Of a stretch of DNA of 64,000 nt, positions 43,080 to 51,017 are shown one piece after another. A model generated the notes under the pieces. That model did not search any database and was not told the origin of the DNA. It saw only the letters and a program-made list of their open reading frames with translations. This DNA is from Alphaproteobacteria bacterium (GTDB taxonomy: Bacteria > Pseudomonadota > Alphaproteobacteria > Micropepsales > Micropepsaceae): the NCBI GenBank assembly GCA_019247845.1, contig JAFBAL010000049.1:1-64000 (forward strand). Direction: 5' to 3'. How positions within the stretch are numbered: the first letter of the stretch is position 1; the number at the start of each line of letters is the position of its first letter. The translations under genes were made by a program, and so were the position numbers.

Positions 43080-43964
43080 ATGCGTCGCGGACCCAGCTTC
43101 AGCGCCCCCATCTTCATCGCGGAAGCCTCGAGCAATCACGGCCGCGACTTGGGCCGCGCGCTCGACTTCGTCGATGCCGCGGCGCAGGCGGGGTGCGACG
43201 CGGTCAAGTTCCAGCTCTTCAAGATCGATCGCATGTTCGCACCCGAGATCCTGGCCCGCAGCGCCAAGCACCGCGCCCGCCGGGCGTGGGAGCTGCCGCG
43301 CGAGCATCTGGCGCCGCTTGCCGAACGCTGTTTGGCGCGGCGAATACAGTTCTCCTGCACGCCCTTCTACCTGGAAGCGGTCGAAGAGCTCCGCCCCTTC
43401 GTCGCCTTCTACAAGATCGCCTCCTACGAGCTTCTGGTCGACGACCTGCTTCGCGCCTGCGCGCGGACGGGCAAGCCCATCGTGCTGTCGACGGGCATGG
43501 CGACGATGGACGAGATCGTCCGTGCCGCCTCCATCCTGCGCGACGCGGGCGCGAGCGACGTGACCTTGCTGCATTGCGTCTCCGCCTATCCCACGCCCGC
43601 GGCGGAAGCGAACCTGGCGGCCATCGCCGCGATCCGCGAGGCGACGGGATATCCCGTCGGCTGGTCCGACCATACGCGCCGCCCCGCGGTGATCGAGCGC
43701 GCGGTGCATCGCTGGGGCGCGCGCGCGGTCGAGTTCCATCTCGATCTCGACGGCGAGGGCGCCGAATATGCCGCCGGCCATTGCTGGCTGCCGGACGAGA
43801 TCGCGCCGGTCATCGCGCGCATCCGCGAAAGCCTCGCCGCCGACGGCGAAGGCTTCAAGGGCCCGCAGCCGTCCGAGCTCTCCGACCGCGACTGGCGCGC
43901 CGACCCGCGCGACGGCATGCGGCCGCTCAGGCACATCCGCGCCGCCTTCGAAGGTGCCGCATGA
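43080..43964 (+). CDS. NeuB/PseI-family nonulosonate synthase lacking the SAF domain
   Basis: A 294-residue TIM-barrel synthase that condenses phosphoenolpyruvate with an amino-sugar to a nonulosonic acid. IAEASSNHGRDLGRALDFVD, CDAVKFQLFKIDRMF, QFSCTPFYLEAVEEL, KIASYELLVDDLL, PIVLSTGMATMDEIV and LHCVSAYPTPAAEANL follow the NeuB/PseI order. The usual about 340-350-residue protein ends in an antifreeze-like SAF domain that closes the active site; here the chain stops before it. The usual EKHF motif is EFHL. Its stop overlaps the next gene (ATGA). Confidence 0.82.
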   Translation: MRRGPSFSAPIFIAEASSNHGRDLGRALDFVDAAAQAGCDAVKFQLFKIDRMFAPEILARSAKHRARRAWELPREHLAPLAERCLARRIQFSCTPFYLEAVEELRPFVAFYKIASYELLVDDLLRACARTGKPIVLSTGMATMDEIVRAASILRDAGASDVTLLHCVSAYPTPAAEANLAAIAAIREATGYPVGWSDHTRRPAVIERAVHRWGARAVEFHLDLDGEGAEYAAGHCWLPDEIAPVIARIRESLAADGEGFKGPQPSELSDRDWRADPRDGMRPLRHIRAAFEGAA

Positions 43965-45742
43965 GCGCGCGCGAGCACTTGCGCATCGTCGCCGTGATCC
44001 AGGCCCGCATGGGCTCGACGCGCCTGCCGGGAAAGGTCTTGAAACCGGTCGCCGGCCGTCCGCTGCTCTGGCACATCGTGCATCGCCTGAAGGCGTCCAG
44101 CCTGATCGAGGACATCGCGGTCGCCACCACCACCAATCCGCGCGACGACGCCATCGTCGAGTTCGGGCGCGCGCACGGCGTGACCGTGGTGCGCGGGCCC
44201 GAGGACGACGTGCTGGCGCGGTTCGCCCGCGCCGCCGAGGTGCTCGATGCCGACATCGTGGTGCGCGTGTCGTCGGATGCGCCGTTCATCGACGCGAGCT
44301 TCGTCGACCATCTCGTCGCCTCGATGATCGAGCAGGGCGGCGATTACGTGCTGCTCGAGGACGGCGCGGTCACCGCGCATGAAGGCGTCGATCCGCTCAC
44401 GCGCCGCGCGCTCGACAAGCTGATGATGGACGCGCATGACGATCCGGTCGCGCGCGAGCACGTCACCGGCTATTTCAAGCTGCATCCCGATTTCGTGCCC
44501 GTCGCGCGCGCCAAGGCCTTCCCGCCGCTGGCGCGCGACGGCGGCAGGCTCACCATCGATACGCCGGACGACCTCGCTTTCGTCGAGGCGGTGCATGCCA
44601 GGCTCGACGCCAGGGCGGGCGAGGCCTCGCTCGGCGACCTGCTGCTGCTGCTCGAGCGCGAGCCGCAGCTGCGTGCCTTGAACGCGCATGTGACGCAGAA
44701 GAAGCTGGGCGTCGCCGGCGGCGTGGCGCTGATCCGCTGCGACGGCGGCGGGCGGTTCGGCTATGGTCACGTCAAGCGCATGGTCGCGCTGGCCCGCGCC
44801 TTGCGCGACCGCGAAGGCATCGGCGCGGTCTTCGCGGTGAACGGCAGCGAAGACGCGCTGGAGCCGATCCGCAATGCGGGCTTCGAGGCCGTGCTGGCCG
44901 ACGATATCTGCGCGATCGTCGCCAAGCGGCGCCCCGATGTCCTCATCCTCGATTGCCGCGAAGGCCCGTCGCGCGAAGAGGTCGAGGCGCTGGGCATAGA
45001 GCTCGTCGCGGTCGTCGACGACGGCTCCGAGCGGCGGCTCGCCGCCGACCTCGCCTATTATCCGCCGGTGCCGCAGGCCGAGACGCTCGACTGGACAGGC
45101 TCGCTGTGCGTCCCGCGCATCGGCTGGCAATGGTCGCTCCTCGGCTTGACGCAATCGGTGCTGAAGCCCAAGCCGGTGACGCCGCGCCCGACCCTGCTGG
45201 TGGCGATGGGCGGCAGCGATCCCTATGGACTGACGCTTCGCATGGCGCGCGCGCTGACGCGGCTCGATCCCATCTTCCGCGCCCGCTTCGTCATCGGTCC
45301 GGGCATGGAGGACCGCGAGAAGGTCGCCGCGGCCATCGCCAAGCTCAAAGCCAATTTCGAGACCGTCGAGGGTGCCGACGATCTGGCGACGGAATACGCC
45401 TCGGCCGATCTCGCGCTCGCGGCCTTCGGTGTCACCGCTCACGAGCTCGCCTCCTTCGGCGTGCCCGCGCTCTATCTCTGTCTCACGGACGATCATGCGC
45501 AGTCTGCTTCGGCCTTCGAATATGCCGGCATGGGAATCTCTCTCGGACTGGCGGAAAACGCAGAGGAGGAACGCATCGCGAAATCGGTCTGGGCGCTGCT
45601 CGGCGACGCGACGCGACGGCGCGAGATGCGCGCGGCCGGCCTCATGACGATCGACGGTCAGGGTGCGGCGCGCATCGCGTCCGACATCGCCTCCGCGCTG
45701 GCCGAGCGCCGCGCGCTCACGCCGGTGCGGGCAGCATCCTGA
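43961..45742 (+). CDS. Fusion of SpsF-type cytidylyltransferase and PseG-like UDP-sugar hydrolase
   Basis: A 593-residue bifunctional protein. Residues about 8-235 form an SpsF/CMP-sugar cytidylyltransferase (VAVIQARMGSTRLPGKVL; VVRVSSDAPFIDASFV). Residues about 255-580 match PseG, which removes UDP from the 2,4-diacetamido sugar: ALIRCDGGGRFGYGHVKRMV (the GxGH-x-R signature), VAMGGSDPYGLT and ITAHELASFGVPAL-like motif VTAHELASFGVPALYL. It joins the steps before and after the NeuB-like synthase in one chain. Located directly downstream of that synthase, with overlapping start and stop. Confidence 0.88.
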   Translation: MSAREHLRIVAVIQARMGSTRLPGKVLKPVAGRPLLWHIVHRLKASSLIEDIAVATTTNPRDDAIVEFGRAHGVTVVRGPEDDVLARFARAAEVLDADIVVRVSSDAPFIDASFVDHLVASMIEQGGDYVLLEDGAVTAHEGVDPLTRRALDKLMMDAHDDPVAREHVTGYFKLHPDFVPVARAKAFPPLARDGGRLTIDTPDDLAFVEAVHARLDARAGEASLGDLLLLLEREPQLRALNAHVTQKKLGVAGGVALIRCDGGGRFGYGHVKRMVALARALRDREGIGAVFAVNGSEDALEPIRNAGFEAVLADDICAIVAKRRPDVLILDCREGPSREEVEALGIELVAVVDDGSERRLAADLAYYPPVPQAETLDWTGSLCVPRIGWQWSLLGLTQSVLKPKPVTPRPTLLVAMGGSDPYGLTLRMARALTRLDPIFRARFVIGPGMEDREKVAAAIAKLKANFETVEGADDLATEYASADLALAAFGVTAHELASFGVPALYLCLTDDHAQSASAFEYAGMGISLGLAENAEEERIAKSVWALLGDATRRREMRAAGLMTIDGQGAARIASDIASALAERRALTPVRAAS

Positions 45743-47168
45743 TAACCTGATCGAAACATTGCGCCCAGTCGCCCGCCTTGTCGGGCATGACGCAAGCGCA
45801 GGACGGCGCGAACGGTTCGTGCCGCTCGCCGAAGCTGGTCCAGCTGTTGTCGTAGAGAATCTTGAAGGTCGCGACGCCCGCTCCCGCGGCCAGCCACGAA
45901 ACGGCGGTCGGCGCGCTGACGACCGCATCCAGCGCCTTGAGCAACGCGCAGGCACGGTCGAGCTCGTTCTTCTGGTCGATGCCCTGCGGCACGGCGATCC
46001 TGCGGCCGCTCATCGTTTCGAGCTGCGCGATCTCGTCCGGCGTCGCGTCGTATTGCACCGACACCGCCGTGCCCGGCCAGCGGCGCAGGAACGCAGCCCA
46101 CGCCTCGAGCGGCGCATATTGCAGCGCGCGGTGACCGCCGGTCTTGCCGCTGCGCCAACAGATGCCGATGGCGGGTCCGAAGACGGCGCGCCAGCGCGCG
46201 GCCTCGTCGGCGTCGGGGACGAGATAGGCGTGCGGGCTGGGAAAGCTTGCGATGTCTTTACGCAGGTGCCTGGGCAGCGTGCCCATCGCGACGGCTTGGT
46301 TCGCGCCACCGGCATGCTTCAGCCAGCCGTAACGCGCCGTGGCGACGCCGCCGCGGGTCTCGACGTCCCAGGCATGGACCTTGGCGCTTGGAAATGAGCG
46401 CTGGAACAGCGGTACCAAACGCGGTTCGCATTCCAAAACGATGTTCGCGCCCAGTTCGGGGACGAGGCTCGCGAACATGATCTGGTCGCCGACGCCCTGC
46501 TCGGCGGTGACGAGCAGCCGCTTGCGACTGTCGCCGGTCCAGGCGGGCAGGCCATGCGTCGCCGCCGGCACCTTGCCGGGGAGCTTCTTGCGCGCTTCGT
46601 AGTCGCGCCAGCCGGATTTGAGATCGCCCTTGAGCAGATGCAGCACCGCGCGGTTCATGCGCGCCTGGGCGTCGTCGGGCTCCAGCCGCAGCACGCGGTC
46701 GTAGAGCGCAAGCGCCGTCTCGGTGTCGTCCGCGAGGTCGGCAAGATTGCCGAGCGCCGCGGCATAGTTGGGGCGAAGCGCCAATGCCCGGTGATAATGC
46801 GCGACGGCGCCCGCAACGTCGCCCGTCTCGCGCTTGACCGAGCCCATGGTCAGCCAGAGTTCCGCACTGTCGGGCGCACGCGCCAAAGCGGGCGTCAGAA
46901 CTTGTTCCGCCGCATCGAATTGGCCCTGCGACCGCAGCAGGTTGGCGAGGTTTACCAGCGCCTCGATCCGCTGCGGCTCCAGGCTCAGCACCTGGCGGAA
47001 GAACGCTTCTGCCGGCCCCGCCATGCCCAGCGCGCGCGCGGTATTGCCCAGCGCGAAGAGCACGCGGGTGTCGTTGGGCGCCGTGCCCAGCGCCTGCTCG
47101 AAGCAGCCGATGGCGTCGGCATGGCGTCCGCCCGCGGCATGCCGCAGGCCTTGCTCGTAAGCGTTCAT
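45717..47168 (-). CDS. TPR-glycosyltransferase, FlmG-like flagellin glycosyltransferase
   Basis: A 483-residue protein with four to five N-terminal TPRs (MNAYEQGLRHAAGGRHADAI; SAELWLTMGSVKRETGDVAG, residues about 1-190) and a glycosyltransferase domain (LLVTAEQGVGDQIMFASLV; IGICWRSGKTGGH; DAVVSAPTAVSWLAAGAGV). In Caulobacter FlmG the TPR part binds flagellins and the C-terminal domain attaches the nonulosonic acid. Size and domain order agree. It converges with the cytidylyltransferase-PseG fusion (26-bp overlap) and is divergent from the FlaEY-like gene across two CtrA-like boxes. Confidence 0.82.
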   Translation of the reverse strand: MNAYEQGLRHAAGGRHADAIGCFEQALGTAPNDTRVLFALGNTARALGMAGPAEAFFRQVLSLEPQRIEALVNLANLLRSQGQFDAAEQVLTPALARAPDSAELWLTMGSVKRETGDVAGAVAHYHRALALRPNYAAALGNLADLADDTETALALYDRVLRLEPDDAQARMNRAVLHLLKGDLKSGWRDYEARKKLPGKVPAATHGLPAWTGDSRKRLLVTAEQGVGDQIMFASLVPELGANIVLECEPRLVPLFQRSFPSAKVHAWDVETRGGVATARYGWLKHAGGANQAVAMGTLPRHLRKDIASFPSPHAYLVPDADEAARWRAVFGPAIGICWRSGKTGGHRALQYAPLEAWAAFLRRWPGTAVSVQYDATPDEIAQLETMSGRRIAVPQGIDQKNELDRACALLKALDAVVSAPTAVSWLAAGAGVATFKILYDNSWTSFGERHEPFAPSCACVMPDKAGDWAQCFDQVIRMLPAPA

Positions 47169-47191
47169 GGGTCGTTTTCGCCTGCACCCGA

Positions 47192-47239
47192 TTAAGGTCG
47201 CGTTAAGCACAAATTCCGCGCTGCTTAGCGGCGCGTTAA
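47192..47239. promoter_or_regulatory. Two CtrA-type boxes between flmG-like and flaEY-like genes
   Basis: ttaa-ggtcgcg-ttaa (47192-47206) is a perfect TTAA-N7-TTAA site; ttag-cggcgcg-ttaa (47225-47239) differs at one base. They lie in the 96-bp divergent gap between the two genes. CtrA control would fit cell-cycle timing of flagellin modification known for Caulobacter. Binding is inferred from sequence. Confidence 0.6.
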
Positions 47240-47264
47240 GGCCGCGGCTGCGACATTCGTGGCG

Positions 47265-49970
47265 ATGAGCACGGGTGTGTCCTTCGCCAGCTTCGATCCG
47301 TCGACGCTGCTCAGCTACTACCAATCGAAGATGCCGCAGGCGCCTTCGCTCGCTTCGTCGCACGCGAGCGCCAGGAAGTCCGCGACCGCCGCCGACGCGC
47401 CGCCCTGGGAAGCGACAGCCGCGCCCAAGGAATCGCGCGATGCCGACGTCATGGCGACGACGAACTTCCTCGACACCAGCAAGGTGCCGCTCAGCAAGGG
47501 CTCGACCGTCGACGCCGAGACCGAGCAGGACAACCAGAAGCTCTTCGCGCTCTACACCGCGGTGAACAACCTGTCCTATCTCGCCAGCATGTCGAAACGC
47601 GACGGCATGACCGCGGGCCAGCTCGGCGGCTTCAACACGCGCTTCCAGGACGGGCTGCGGCAGGTGCGCGACTATATCGCCAACACCACCTTCAACAATT
47701 TCACGCTCCAGGCCTCGGCGCCGGCCTCGTCGGTGACCAGCGCCGCCGGCACCGCCTTCGGCAGCTTCACCTACAAGACGCGTACGCTCGCCGGCGACGA
47801 CAAGGCGTCGAGCCCGCTGCCCGGCTTGAACGCGAGCCAGAGCTTCGCCATCACGGTCAAGAAAGGCGGTGTCGCGACCGACGTCGCGATCGACCTGTCG
47901 CAGGTCGGCGGCGGGCTCACGCTCGACAACGTGATCGCTTACGTCAACCAGCAGCTTTCGGCCCAGGGCTTCGCGTCGCGCTTCCATCGCTCCCTCACCA
48001 AGGGCTCGATCGACGATCCTGAGAATGCGTCCTACGGCATCGAGGTCGCGCCCGCCGGCACCGAGAGCCTGAGCTTCAAGTCCGACGCCTCCGCGCCCGC
48101 GCTCTACGTCGCCGGCAACAGCGGCGTCACCACCGCGACCGACGACACCAAGGCCGACCAGCAGGGCCGCCTGATCAAGCTCACCGACCTCGCCGGCTCG
48201 CAGACCGGCGCCTTCAGCGCGACCGCGAATCCGACTTCCGGCCTCACCACCGCGCAGGCGACCGTCGTGGATTCGAGCGGCAACGTCTATGTCGTCGGCA
48301 ATGCCACCGGCGACTTCGGCAACCAGATCAACCAGGGCAGCCAAGACACCTATCTCACCAAATACGATTCCGCCGGCAATGTGCAGTGGACGCAGCTCCT
48401 CGGCAGCGCCGGCACCGCATCGGCGTATTCGCTCGCGCTCGATCCGACCGGCGGCGTGGTGGTCGCGGGCTCGACGACGGGCACCGTGATGCAGGGCGCC
48501 GTCGCCGACGGCAATGCCGACAGCTTCGTCGCCAAATACGACGCGACCGGCAACCAGACCTGGGCCAAGCAGATCCAGACGCTCGCCAACAACCAGGCGG
48601 CCTCGGTCAGCGTCGATGCGACGGGCAACGTCTATATCGGCGGCCAGGTGAAGGGCGTCATCGGCAAGGGCCAATCGAACAATGGCGGGCTCGATGCCTA
48701 TGTCGCCAAGCTCGATAACAAGGGCAAGACCGTCTACGAGCAGCAATACGGAACCTCAGGCACCGACAGCGCGGCCGCGACCGCGACGACATCCGACGGC
48801 GGCCTTGTCGTGGCCAGCGTCGTGAACGGACATGCGATCGTCTCCAAATATGCCAACGGCGACGCGACGCAGCCGCCGCTGTGGTCCCAGGACCTGGGCG
48901 CCCTGCAGGCCGGCGGCACGATCGGCGGCATGACGGTCGCGAACGGCAAGATCTATCTGACGGGCACGACCACGAACCCGAGCCTCACCGCGGGCGGCGC
49001 CGCCACGGTCGCGCATGCGGGCTCGGGCGGCATGGACGCGTATGTGTTCTCGCTCGGCGGCGACGGCACGCCGGGCACCGTCACCTATGTCGGCACCGGC
49101 GCGGGCGACAAAGGCAACGCCGTCACCGTCGGCTCCGACGGCACCGTCTATCTCGCCGGCACCACCGGCGGCACGTTCGCCGGCCAGTCGCGCAATGTGC
49201 CCAACGTCGACAACCTCTTCGTCAGCGCCCTCAACACCGACGGCACGATCCAGTGGACGCGCCAATATGGCGGCGCCGACGGCACCTCGACCGGCCAGGG
49301 CATCGCGTTCGACGCCAGCGGGTCCAGCGTGCTCGACGCGCTCGGCCTGCCGCGCGGCCAGATGAGCTTCAACCAGACGGTCGATCTCACCCAGTCCACC
49401 ACCCTGCGCGCGGGCGACAGCTTCCAGATCAAGCTCGCCGGCGCCGCGACGCGCACCGCCAAGATCACCATCGAGAAGGGCGAGACGCTGACCTCGCTGG
49501 TGCGCAAGATCAATATCGAGATGCAGAACGCGGGCAAGGCATCGGTCTCCTACGGCTCCGGCAACGAGACCTTGAAGATCGCGGTCAATTCCGGCGTCAC
49601 CGCCAGCTTGATCGCCGGTCCCGACACGACGGACGCGCTGGCGCGGCTCGGCCTTTCGCCGCAGACGCTGACCAGCACCGACGACAAAAATACGACGAAT
49701 GCTTCCACCGCCTACGGGCTGGGCCTGCCCAAGAGCGCCGACATCTCCACGTCGTCGGGCGGCGGCGCGGCGCGCGCGCAGCTGCTCAGCGTGCTGACGG
49801 CGATCCAGAAAATCTACCAGAGCGAAAACAAGCCGGCCTCGATACCGTCGGTCGGCAACGCTTCGGGCACCGTGTCGCCGCAGGTGACGTCGCGTCTCGC
49901 GAACTATTCGCTGGCGCTCGACATGCTGTCGGGAAGTTCATCTTCCAGTTCTGCGTCGAGCTTGTTCTAA
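47265..49970 (+). CDS. FlaEY-like protein with SBBP-type beta-propeller repeats
   Basis: A 901-residue protein. The N-terminal about 150 residues are helical and polar (KLFALYTAVNNLSYLASMSK; FQDGLRQVRDYIANTTFNNF). The middle contains beta-propeller repeats (DSSGNVYVVGNATGDFG; TYLTKYDSAGNVQWTQLLGS; SFVAKYDATGNQTWAKQI), then a flagellin-hook-like segment (LRAGDSFQIKLAGAATRTAK; LVRKINIEMQNAGKASVSYG) and a serine-rich tail. This composition and its flagellin-cluster location resemble Caulobacter FlaEY, described as a regulator of flagellin. The ATG at 47265 or the GTG at 47259 may be used. Confidence 0.75.
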   Translation: MSTGVSFASFDPSTLLSYYQSKMPQAPSLASSHASARKSATAADAPPWEATAAPKESRDADVMATTNFLDTSKVPLSKGSTVDAETEQDNQKLFALYTAVNNLSYLASMSKRDGMTAGQLGGFNTRFQDGLRQVRDYIANTTFNNFTLQASAPASSVTSAAGTAFGSFTYKTRTLAGDDKASSPLPGLNASQSFAITVKKGGVATDVAIDLSQVGGGLTLDNVIAYVNQQLSAQGFASRFHRSLTKGSIDDPENASYGIEVAPAGTESLSFKSDASAPALYVAGNSGVTTATDDTKADQQGRLIKLTDLAGSQTGAFSATANPTSGLTTAQATVVDSSGNVYVVGNATGDFGNQINQGSQDTYLTKYDSAGNVQWTQLLGSAGTASAYSLALDPTGGVVVAGSTTGTVMQGAVADGNADSFVAKYDATGNQTWAKQIQTLANNQAASVSVDATGNVYIGGQVKGVIGKGQSNNGGLDAYVAKLDNKGKTVYEQQYGTSGTDSAAATATTSDGGLVVASVVNGHAIVSKYANGDATQPPLWSQDLGALQAGGTIGGMTVANGKIYLTGTTTNPSLTAGGAATVAHAGSGGMDAYVFSLGGDGTPGTVTYVGTGAGDKGNAVTVGSDGTVYLAGTTGGTFAGQSRNVPNVDNLFVSALNTDGTIQWTRQYGGADGTSTGQGIAFDASGSSVLDALGLPRGQMSFNQTVDLTQSTTLRAGDSFQIKLAGAATRTAKITIEKGETLTSLVRKINIEMQNAGKASVSYGSGNETLKIAVNSGVTASLIAGPDTTDALARLGLSPQTLTSTDDKNTTNASTAYGLGLPKSADISTSSGGGAARAQLLSVLTAIQKIYQSENKPASIPSVGNASGTVSPQVTSRLANYSLALDMLSGSSSSSSASSLF

Positions 49971-50050
49971 CCGGGCGCTCACAACGTTTCGCGACACACC
50001 TCACATCCATTTGACAATGCATTCTCCGCTTGCGCGTGGGATAAGCGCGC

Positions 50051-50290
50051 ATGAGTTCCCTTGACGCGAAATGCACGGCCCGCCTGGCTTCGAGCCTCGC
50101 TTCGAGAAGCGAAGACCTGGTCAGCCGCGCGGCCGGCTTCCGCATCGAAGCCGACGTCCTGCGCGGCCGCGCGCGAGAGGCCGGCGACACCATGATCCGC
50201 AGCGAATATCTTTCGCTGGCCGACCGCTGGTCGCTCTGCGCCGCGCATCTGGAAGCGGAAGCGATCGTGAAGCTTCTCGACGTGAGTTAG
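50051..50290 (+). CDS. Small hypothetical protein in the flagellar region
   Basis: A 79-residue helical protein (MSSLDAKCTARLASSLASRS; FRIEADVLRGRAREAGDTMI; SEYLSLADRWSLCAAHLEAE). No signal peptide or membrane span. Composition and codon use are those of a real gene, though the ribosome-binding site is weak (gggataag). It lies between the FlaEY-like gene and the converging FlgN-like gene, overlapping the latter's stop by 4 bp. Function unknown. Confidence 0.6.
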   Translation: MSSLDAKCTARLASSLASRSEDLVSRAAGFRIEADVLRGRAREAGDTMIRSEYLSLADRWSLCAAHLEAEAIVKLLDVS

Positions 50291-50715
50291 ACCACGCTGT
50301 TGTAGAGCATCGCGCCGCTCGCGCGCTGGCTTTGGCCCCCGCCATAGGTGCGCAGCGGCGCGCCCTGGCGCTCGATCTCCTCGGCGACGGCGCGGATCAT
50401 GCCTTCGCTGGCGCCGCGCAGCCTCGTCAGCAGGCGCGTCTGCGCCGCAAGCAGGTCGCGGAACCGCGCCGTCGCTTCGCTCAACCGCTTGCGCAGATCC
50501 GCGGGCGCCGCTTTCGCCGCCGCCGCGTTCAGCCCCGCCGCCTCGCGGCTATAGAGCGCCGAAAGCTTCAGCATCTCGGGCTCCAGGGTGCGAAGCCCGC
50601 GCGGATTGCCGGCCTTGAGCGCGGCGATGTCGGTCTCCAGCGCCGATGCAAGCCGCTCGGCCATCTGGATCAGCCGCTCGATGCGCTCCTGCTCGATGTC
50701 GGCAGGGGGGCTCAT
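50287..50715 (-). CDS. FlgN-like flagellar helical protein
   Basis: A 142-residue all-helical protein (IERLIQMAERLASALETDIA; LKLSALYSREAAGLNAAAAK; LIRRLRGASEGMI-like LTRLRGASEGMIRAVAEEIE) resembling the FlgN/FlbY group of flagellar export chaperones. It is the last gene of the flgI operon, overlapping the rod-binding protein gene by 4 bp. In Caulobacter-type genomes a FlgN-like gene commonly ends this operon. The family call is based on length, helicity and position, not on a strong motif. Confidence 0.65.
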   Translation of the reverse strand: MSPPADIEQERIERLIQMAERLASALETDIAALKAGNPRGLRTLEPEMLKLSALYSREAAGLNAAAAKAAPADLRKRLSEATARFRDLLAAQTRLLTRLRGASEGMIRAVAEEIERQGAPLRTYGGGQSQRASGAMLYNSVV

Positions 50716-51017
50716 TGCGGCATCTCCTGGCGCTTCAACAGCTCGCGCGTGATGTGGTCGGACAGGCCCAAGCCTCCTTGCGCCGCGATCTGCTTGCCGT
50801 ATTCGTCGATCATCAGCGAACGGAACATCTCCTCGCCCGGGCCGCCGCCGAACATGCCGCCGGTGCCGACGCCCTGGAACATGTCGTTCAGCATCTGGCT
50901 GATCAGCACGCCCTCGAACTGCTGCGAGACCTTTTTCGCCGTCGCGGGATCGCTGGTCGAGCGCGGCGCCATGACCGAAGCCTGGACGGGGGTTTGCGTG
51001 ATGGAGTCGGGCGTCAT
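50712..51017 (-). CDS. Flagellar rod-binding protein (FlgJ N-terminal domain)
   Basis: A 101-residue protein equal to the N-terminal rod-scaffold domain of FlgJ without the muramidase domain, as is normal for alphaproteobacteria. Core motif: KKVSQQFEGVLISQMLNDMF, then GGGPGEEMFRSLMIDEYGKQ and the C-terminal LSDHITRELLKRQE. It caps the growing flagellar rod in the periplasm; export is by the flagellar system, so there is no signal peptide. It overlaps flgI by 4 bp. Confidence 0.92.
   Translation of the reverse strand: MTPDSITQTPVQASVMAPRSTSDPATAKKVSQQFEGVLISQMLNDMFQGVGTGGMFGGGPGEEMFRSLMIDEYGKQIAAQGGLGLSDHITRELLKRQEMPQ

Noticed and set aside
42063..43934. The sulfotransferase frame extended 623 codons upstream into the methyltransferase and NeuB-like regions
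   Set aside because: The extension is a shadow of two real genes; the GTG at 42065 in a GTGA overlap starts the sulfotransferase fold precisely.
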